From Prevotella melaninogenica (GTDB lineage Bacteria; Bacteroidota; Bacteroidia; Bacteroidales; Bacteroidaceae): a stretch of DNA of 64,000 nt. Positions within the stretch are counted from its first letter, which is position 1. Each line of letters opens with the position of its first letter. The stretch lies in contig NZ_CP072349.1 in assembly GCF_018127965.1 (NCBI RefSeq), positions 562,001 through 626,000 on the forward strand, given 5' to 3'. The position numbers were made by a program, and so were the translations under genes. Positions 61,878 to 64,000 of this stretch are shown one piece after another. Under the pieces are notes generated by a model. The model saw nothing but the letters and a program-made list of their open reading frames with translations. It did not search any database and was not told where the DNA came from.

Positions 61878-62900
61878 TTACTTACTATTCTGCTTATAAT
61901 ACTTTATCAACTTCGGAACAACCTCTTCAACGGTGCCATTGATGATATAGTCAGCGATGGCATTGATAGGAGCGTTTGGGTCGTTGTTGATAGAGATGAC
62001 GATACCACTGTCCTGCATACCAGCAATGTGCTGAATCTGTCCAGAGATACCACAAGCGATGTAAACCTTTGGATGGACGGTGACACCGGTCTGACCAATC
62101 TGACGATCGTGGTCTACCCAACCTGCATCAACAGCGGCACGGCTGGCACCAACCTCTCCATGAAGCTCTTTAGCCAACTTAAAGAGTAAGTCGAAACCTT
62201 CCTTAGAGCCGACACCATAGCCACCTGCGATAACGATTGAAGCCTCCTTGAGGTTATTCTGTGCAGGCTCAACATGACGGTCGATAACCTTTACGACATA
62301 GTCAACCTCTGGTACATACTTCGCAACATCTGGATAGACAACCTCGCCCTTTGCCTTACCCTCATAGATAGCCTTCTGCATAACGCCAGAGCGTACGGTA
62401 GCCATCTGTGGACGGTGGTCAGGGTTGACGATGGTTGCTACGATGTTACCACCGAAGGCAGGGCGAATCTGATAGAGCAGATTCTCATAACGCTTACCAG
62501 CTTTCTTATCTTCGTAGTCACCAATCTCAAGTTGAGTACAATCGGCAGTAAGACCACTTGTCAATGAAGATGACACATGTGGACCAAGGTCACGACCGAT
62601 AACTGTAGCACCCATCAAACAGATCTGTGGTTTCTCCTCAGTGAAGAGGTTTACAAGAATGTCTGTGTGTGGTGCTGATGTGTAAGGGAAGAGTCCCTCA
62701 CCATCAAAGACAAAGAGTTTGTCTACACCGTATGGCAGGATTTGGTCTTCTACCTTTCCTTTGATGCCACTACCGGCAGCGATGGCATGGAGTTCCACAC
62801 CTAACTCATTTGCGAGCTTGCGACCCTTGGTCAACAGCTCCTGTGAAACCTCCTGTACGGTGGTTTCCTCTATTTCGCAATATACAAATACGTTGTTCAT
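61878..62900 (-). CDS. etfA: Electron transfer flavoprotein, alpha subunit
   Basis: 340 residues. It forms a heterodimer with EtfB, binds FAD, and carries electrons from acyl-CoA dehydrogenase. The C-terminal FAD domain carries the family signature: IVIAGGYGVGSKEGFDLLFKLAKELHGEVGASRAAVD in outline, then RQIGQTGVTVHPKVYIACGISGQIQH and ISINNDPNAPINAIADYIINGT. Gene order is etfB-etfA-(DUF559)-acyl-CoA dehydrogenase on the minus strand. Upstream, between etfB and etfA, lies a pair of inverted G-tract repeats instead of the usual short gap. Confidence 0.96.
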   Translation of the reverse strand: MNNVFVYCEIEETTVQEVSQELLTKGRKLANELGVELHAIAAGSGIKGKVEDQILPYGVDKLFVFDGEGLFPYTSAPHTDILVNLFTEEKPQICLMGATVIGRDLGPHVSSSLTSGLTADCTQLEIGDYEDKKAGKRYENLLYQIRPAFGGNIVATIVNPDHRPQMATVRSGVMQKAIYEGKAKGEVVYPDVAKYVPEVDYVVKVIDRHVEPAQNNLKEASIVIAGGYGVGSKEGFDLLFKLAKELHGEVGASRAAVDAGWVDHDRQIGQTGVTVHPKVYIACGISGQIQHIAGMQDSGIVISINNDPNAPINAIADYIINGTVEEVVPKLIKYYKQNSK

Positions 62901-62947
62901 AAATCAAATGTTCGACCAAGCACCAATCCAACTAACTGGCCCCAACT

Positions 62948-62985
62948 GGCCCCTCCCCCTTACCCCTCCCCCAAGGGAGGGGAGT
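62948..62985. repeat. G-tract repeat E (minus-strand G-rich), upstream of etfA
   Basis: Same sequence as repeat C with two changes (one base shorter, one substitution), followed by AGTGAAATGTAT. It lies 48 bp before the etfA start codon. Confidence 0.8.
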
Positions 62986-63089
62986 GAAATGTATCACTTG
63001 CTGTTGTGCAACTGCCTTATTAGAAGGTTGTTCATAAAACTTCTTTCCCTTATGATGTCTGTAGCTAATATAAAGCATCAGGACATTCT

Positions 63090-63128
63090 ACGCCCCTCCC
63101 TCTGGGGGAGGGGATGGGGGAGGGGCTT
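63090..63128. repeat. G-tract repeat F (plus-strand G-rich), inverse partner of E
   Basis: Inverse copy of E with a few substitutions, preceded by ACATTCTAC. E and F enclose about 105 bp of AT-rich DNA without an ORF. Confidence 0.75.
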
Positions 63129-63176
63129 GTCGGTTGACTTGTTAGTTAGTTGGTCAGTCGGTTATTTGTTTTTTAT

Positions 63177-64000
63177 TTAACCAATAATCTTCTCTCCTAA
63201 CAGTTCTTTGATGAGTCCTTCTACATCCCCATCTGAGCCGGTGAGTGTCTTACTCTCCTTAGCTTGGAAGACGATGTTCTGAACAGACTTCACCTTTGTT
63301 GGTGAACCACTCAAACCACACTGCTCCTCATCACCGTTGACATCAGCAACTGACCACTGATTCAGTGTGAGGTAAGGACGCTCCTCGTAGAGATGTGCCC
63401 AAGGCTCATCACCTTTACGCTCCATAGGACAAGTAGCATACTTATACTTCATCACGAGTTTGGCATTGCAAGGACGTGCTGGAGCAGCAGTACCATTCAC
63501 AGTGATGAGAACAGGTAATGGTGCGACAACAGTCTCTACACCACCATCGATATGACGGCGGATAGTAGCCTTACCATCCTCAATCTTCAGGATTTCCTCT
63601 GCGTATGTAACTTGGTTGAGTCCTAACTTCTGTGCAACCTGTGGTCCTACCTGTGCGGTGTCACCATCGATAGCCTGTCGTCCACCGATGATAATGTCTA
63701 CATCACCGATTTTCTGTACAGCTGTCGCTAAAGCATAGGAAGTAGCGAGTGTGTCAGCACCAGCAAACTTACGGTCGGTAAGTAGCCAGCCGGTATCAGC
63801 ACCACGATAGAGTCCCTGTCGGATGATTTCTCCGGCACGTGGAGGACCCATGGTTAAGATTCCTACAGTAGAGCCTGGGTTCTGTTCCTTCAGTCTCAGA
63901 GCCTGCTCCAAAGCGTTTAGGTCTTCGGGGTTGAAGATGGCAGGCAGTGCGGCACGGTTTACCGTTCCTTCGGCTGTCATGGCATCTTTTCCCACATTTC
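63177..64000 (-). CDS. etfB: Electron transfer flavoprotein, beta subunit (start beyond window)
   Basis: 274 codons lie in the window; the frame is open through position 64000 (NVGKDAMTAEGTV), and the usual leader of about 16 residues (a KQVPDT-type strand) is missing because the window ends. Signatures: FNPEDLNALEQALRLKE, VGILTMGPPRAGEIIRQGLYRGAD, the AMP-binding GGRQAIDGDTAQVGPQVAQKLG, and LITVNGTAAPARPCNAKLVM. Slightly longer C-terminal part than short EtfBs. First gene of the etfB-etfA-acyl-CoA dehydrogenase operon. Confidence 0.95.
   Translation of the reverse strand, partial: NVGKDAMTAEGTVNRAALPAIFNPEDLNALEQALRLKEQNPGSTVGILTMGPPRAGEIIRQGLYRGADTGWLLTDRKFAGADTLATSYALATAVQKIGDVDIIIGGRQAIDGDTAQVGPQVAQKLGLNQVTYAEEILKIEDGKATIRRHIDGGVETVVAPLPVLITVNGTAAPARPCNAKLVMKYKYATCPMERKGDEPWAHLYEERPYLTLNQWSVADVNGDEEQCGLSGSPTKVKSVQNIVFQAKESKTLTGSDGDVEGLIKELLGEKIIG

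Overview
The window reads as a piece of a Bacteroidales chromosome, most likely an oral or gut Prevotella; the species cannot be fixed from sequence alone. The reasons are the Bacteroidetes-type promoters (TTTG, about 19 bp, TANNTTTG) with almost no Shine-Dalgarno sequences, the giant type IX secretion translocon protein SprA, the dxs-trkA-trkH cluster, meso-diaminopimelate dehydrogenase, an OmpA-family porin and a DUF6078 protein. No rRNA, tRNA or CRISPR array was found.

Layout. 0-4 kb (minus strand): an S41-peptidase-like lipoprotein (cut by the window edge) coupled to a DUF3316 protein, then a type IIA topoisomerase A subunit. 4.5-20 kb (plus strand): glycyl-tRNA synthetase, an FKBP lipoprotein, a MATE exporter, OmpA, dxs-trkA-trkH, two envelope proteins of unknown function (one with a frameshifted signal peptide), dnaK with a tiny membrane protein behind it, and a SpoT/Mesh1-like HD hydrolase. 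20-35 kb is accessory: a CPBP protease, DUF6078, an IS1634-family element that splits a VapE-type gene after its fifth codon, decayed DinD, winged-helix and Fic fragments, an AT-rich SIR2-STAND protein (probable phage defence), a GH29 fucosidase, and a PARIS-like AAA ATPase plus DUF4435 TOPRIM pair; then cysK and a broken DUF1016 gene. 35-48.5 kb is core again: sprA-ruvA, ddh, a PH-domain protein, a PBP4-type carboxypeptidase and an MscS channel. 48.5-59 kb is accessory: unknown membrane proteins, a complete type I restriction-modification system (hsdM-hsdS-hsdR) and small envelope proteins. 59.5-64 kb (minus strand): etfB-etfA-acyl-CoA dehydrogenase, with a DUF559 nuclease gene lodged inside it.

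Three defence modules (SIR2-STAND, PARIS-like pair, type I R-M) lie within 29 kb among decayed genes and mobile DNA. This looks like a turnover zone between conserved housekeeping blocks.

The intergenic DNA is rich in repeat families. The most striking is a G-tract (G-quadruplex-capable) repeat. It brackets the DUF559 nuclease gene as a perfect 39-bp inverted pair, and brackets a gene-free spacer 1.1 kb away as a second inverted pair. Others are a 180-bp MITE nested in a copy of that repeat, a 22-bp-periodic array of five units behind cysK, an in-frame 66-bp palindrome inside a Fic gene, and REP-like GTGCGGAGC palindromes.
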